DNA of 5,321 nt, taken from the NCBI GenBank assembly GCA_964619485.1, contig CAZUCI010000096.1, positions 1 to 5,321 on the forward strand, written 5' to 3'. The stretch comes from UBA2882 sp964619485. GTDB taxonomy: Bacteria; Bacillota; Clostridia; Lachnospirales; Lachnospiraceae. Below are positions 5,041-5,321 of the stretch, one piece after another (position 1 is the stretch's first letter; the number at the start of each line of letters is the position of its first letter). The translations under genes were made by a program, and so were the position numbers. The notes under the pieces were generated by a model. It saw nothing but the letters and a program-made list of their open reading frames with translations, searched no databases and had not been told where the DNA came from.

Positions 5041-5281
5041 TCCACAATTAACAGACCATTCGTGGAGCTTTGTCGGATCGAAAAGCGGCTGTGTGTATTC
5101 TACCGTCATTAGAATGCACCATTAAGATAATTGAACGTAGTGAGCCTACGGGAGATTACTTATTGATACCGAGAAGACTAATCTTTAGTATCGGAAAGAT
5201 CGGGTAGATACCCGGTTGGGGATTCATGTGTGTCCCCCAGTCAATTAGTAACTATTTCAAACAAACGGAGGAATTTTCAAA
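5041..5281 (+). ncRNA. Putative structured leader RNA upstream of rpsM
   Basis: This 241-nt gap has no convincing gene but many helices, read on the + strand. P1 is 5041-5045/5062-5066. P2 is GCTTT-TCG/CGA-AAAGC (5067-5075/5079-5086, one bulged G). P3 is a 9-bp stem with one G.T, 5093-5101/5111-5119. P4 is CGTAG/CTACG (5136-5140/5146-5150). P5 is GATAC/GTATC (5165-5169/5188-5192) with an inner AAGA/TCTT. P6 is 5198-5205/5210-5217, with a CGGGT/ACCCG core. P7 is GGGGA/TCCCC (5218-5222/5233-5237). TAATTGA (5128-5134) is perfectly complementary to TCAATTA (5241-5247) and would close P4-P7 into one multibranched domain. The rpsM ribosome binding site follows at 5267-5271. The location parallels the E. 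coli alpha-operon leader, bound by S4, so autogenous control by a ribosomal protein is the leading idea. I do not recognise a named RNA family, and the function is inferred. Confidence 0.6.
5267..5271 (+). promoter_or_regulatory. Ribosome binding site of rpsM
   Basis: GGAGG lies 10 nt before the ATG at 5282, within ACGGAGGAA. The stretch from 5248 to this site is A-rich and looks unstructured, leaving it accessible unless a long-range pairing covers it. Confidence 0.88.
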
Positions 5282-5321
5282 ATGGCTCGTATTTCAGGTG
5301 TTGATTTACCAAGAGAAAAAC
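5282..5321 (+). CDS. rpsM: 30S ribosomal protein S13, 3'-truncated by the window end
   Basis: S13 sits in the head of the 30S subunit, contacts 16S rRNA and the P-site tRNA, and forms a bridge to the 50S subunit. Only the first 13 codons are visible: MARISGVDLPREK, the canonical S13 N-terminus. The remaining roughly 110 residues lie beyond the window. The ATG follows GGAGG with 10 nt spacing. It is the first gene of the alpha group, normally followed by rpsK, rpsD, rpoA and rplQ in clostridia, though none is visible here. It is the gene immediately downstream of the structured RNA, hence that RNA's most likely regulated target. Confidence 0.95.
   Translation, partial: MARISGVDLPREK

Noticed and set aside
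4782..5045. Reverse-strand 87-codon open frame, and other antisense frames across the window
   Set aside because: They mirror well-supported + strand genes or the rpmJ promoter region, and their translations show no recognisable family or coding character.
5218..5260. GC-rich P7 hairpin as a transcription terminator or attenuator
   Set aside because: The GGGGA/TCCCC stem is followed by CAGTCAATTAG, with no T-run. Control at translation is more plausible than termination.
5041..5281. tRNA, group II intron, T-box or mobile-element remnant in the rpmJ-rpsM gap
   Set aside because: I found no T-box GGTGG-type antiterminator motif, no intron domain V, no tRNA cloverleaf, and no terminal inverted repeats or target duplications.
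5226..5321. Open frame from the ATG at 5226 overlapping rpsM in another frame
   Set aside because: It has no proper ribosome binding site, starts in the P7 loop, and runs out of frame through the clear rpsM start.

Overview
The window is the distal part of a bacterial spc ribosomal-protein cluster running into the start of the alpha cluster. All genes are on the + strand. Gene order is rplR (3' part), rpsE, rpmD, rplO, secY, adk, map, a KOW-domain gene, infA, rpmJ and rpsM (5' end). Several traits point to a low-GC Firmicute: this gene order with adk, map and a small KOW gene before infA, the strong AAGGAGG-type ribosome binding sites, the AT-rich third codon positions, and a four-cysteine zinc site in the adenylate kinase lid. 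The wording of L15, SecY and the KOW protein suggests clostridia, most likely Lachnospiraceae. That family-level call is from memory of these protein families, not from a search.

Layout. Positions 1-2792 are tightly packed: rplR, rpsE, rpmD and rplO (50S/30S proteins), then secY (translocon), whose start overlaps the rplO stop. A 108-nt gap (2793-2900) holds a plausible sigma-A-type promoter and a 12-bp hairpin. Next come adk (nucleotide balance), map (removal of N-terminal Met), the KOW protein and infA (initiation factor IF-1), with spacings of 2-13 nt. A 112-nt gap (4815-4926) carries a near-ideal extended -10 promoter facing rpmJ. rpmJ is a 37-codon GTG-start gene that is easily missed.

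The most interesting part is the 241-nt stretch between rpmJ and rpsM (5041-5281). It has no convincing gene but is dense in RNA helices. Three tandem hairpins are followed by a domain of four hairpins, closed by a perfect 7-bp long-range pairing (5128-5134 with 5241-5247). It sits directly upstream of rpsM, the position where the E. coli alpha-operon leader binds S4. I propose it as a structured cis-regulatory leader of the rpsM (alpha) genes. The helices are visible in the sequence; the function and ligand are inference.

The genes work together in ribosome assembly (L18, S5, L30, L15, L36, S13), translation initiation (IF-1), nascent-protein processing (Map), membrane insertion and export (SecY), and adenine nucleotide supply (Adk). 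No mobile element, CRISPR array, tRNA, rRNA or clear intrinsic terminator was seen.
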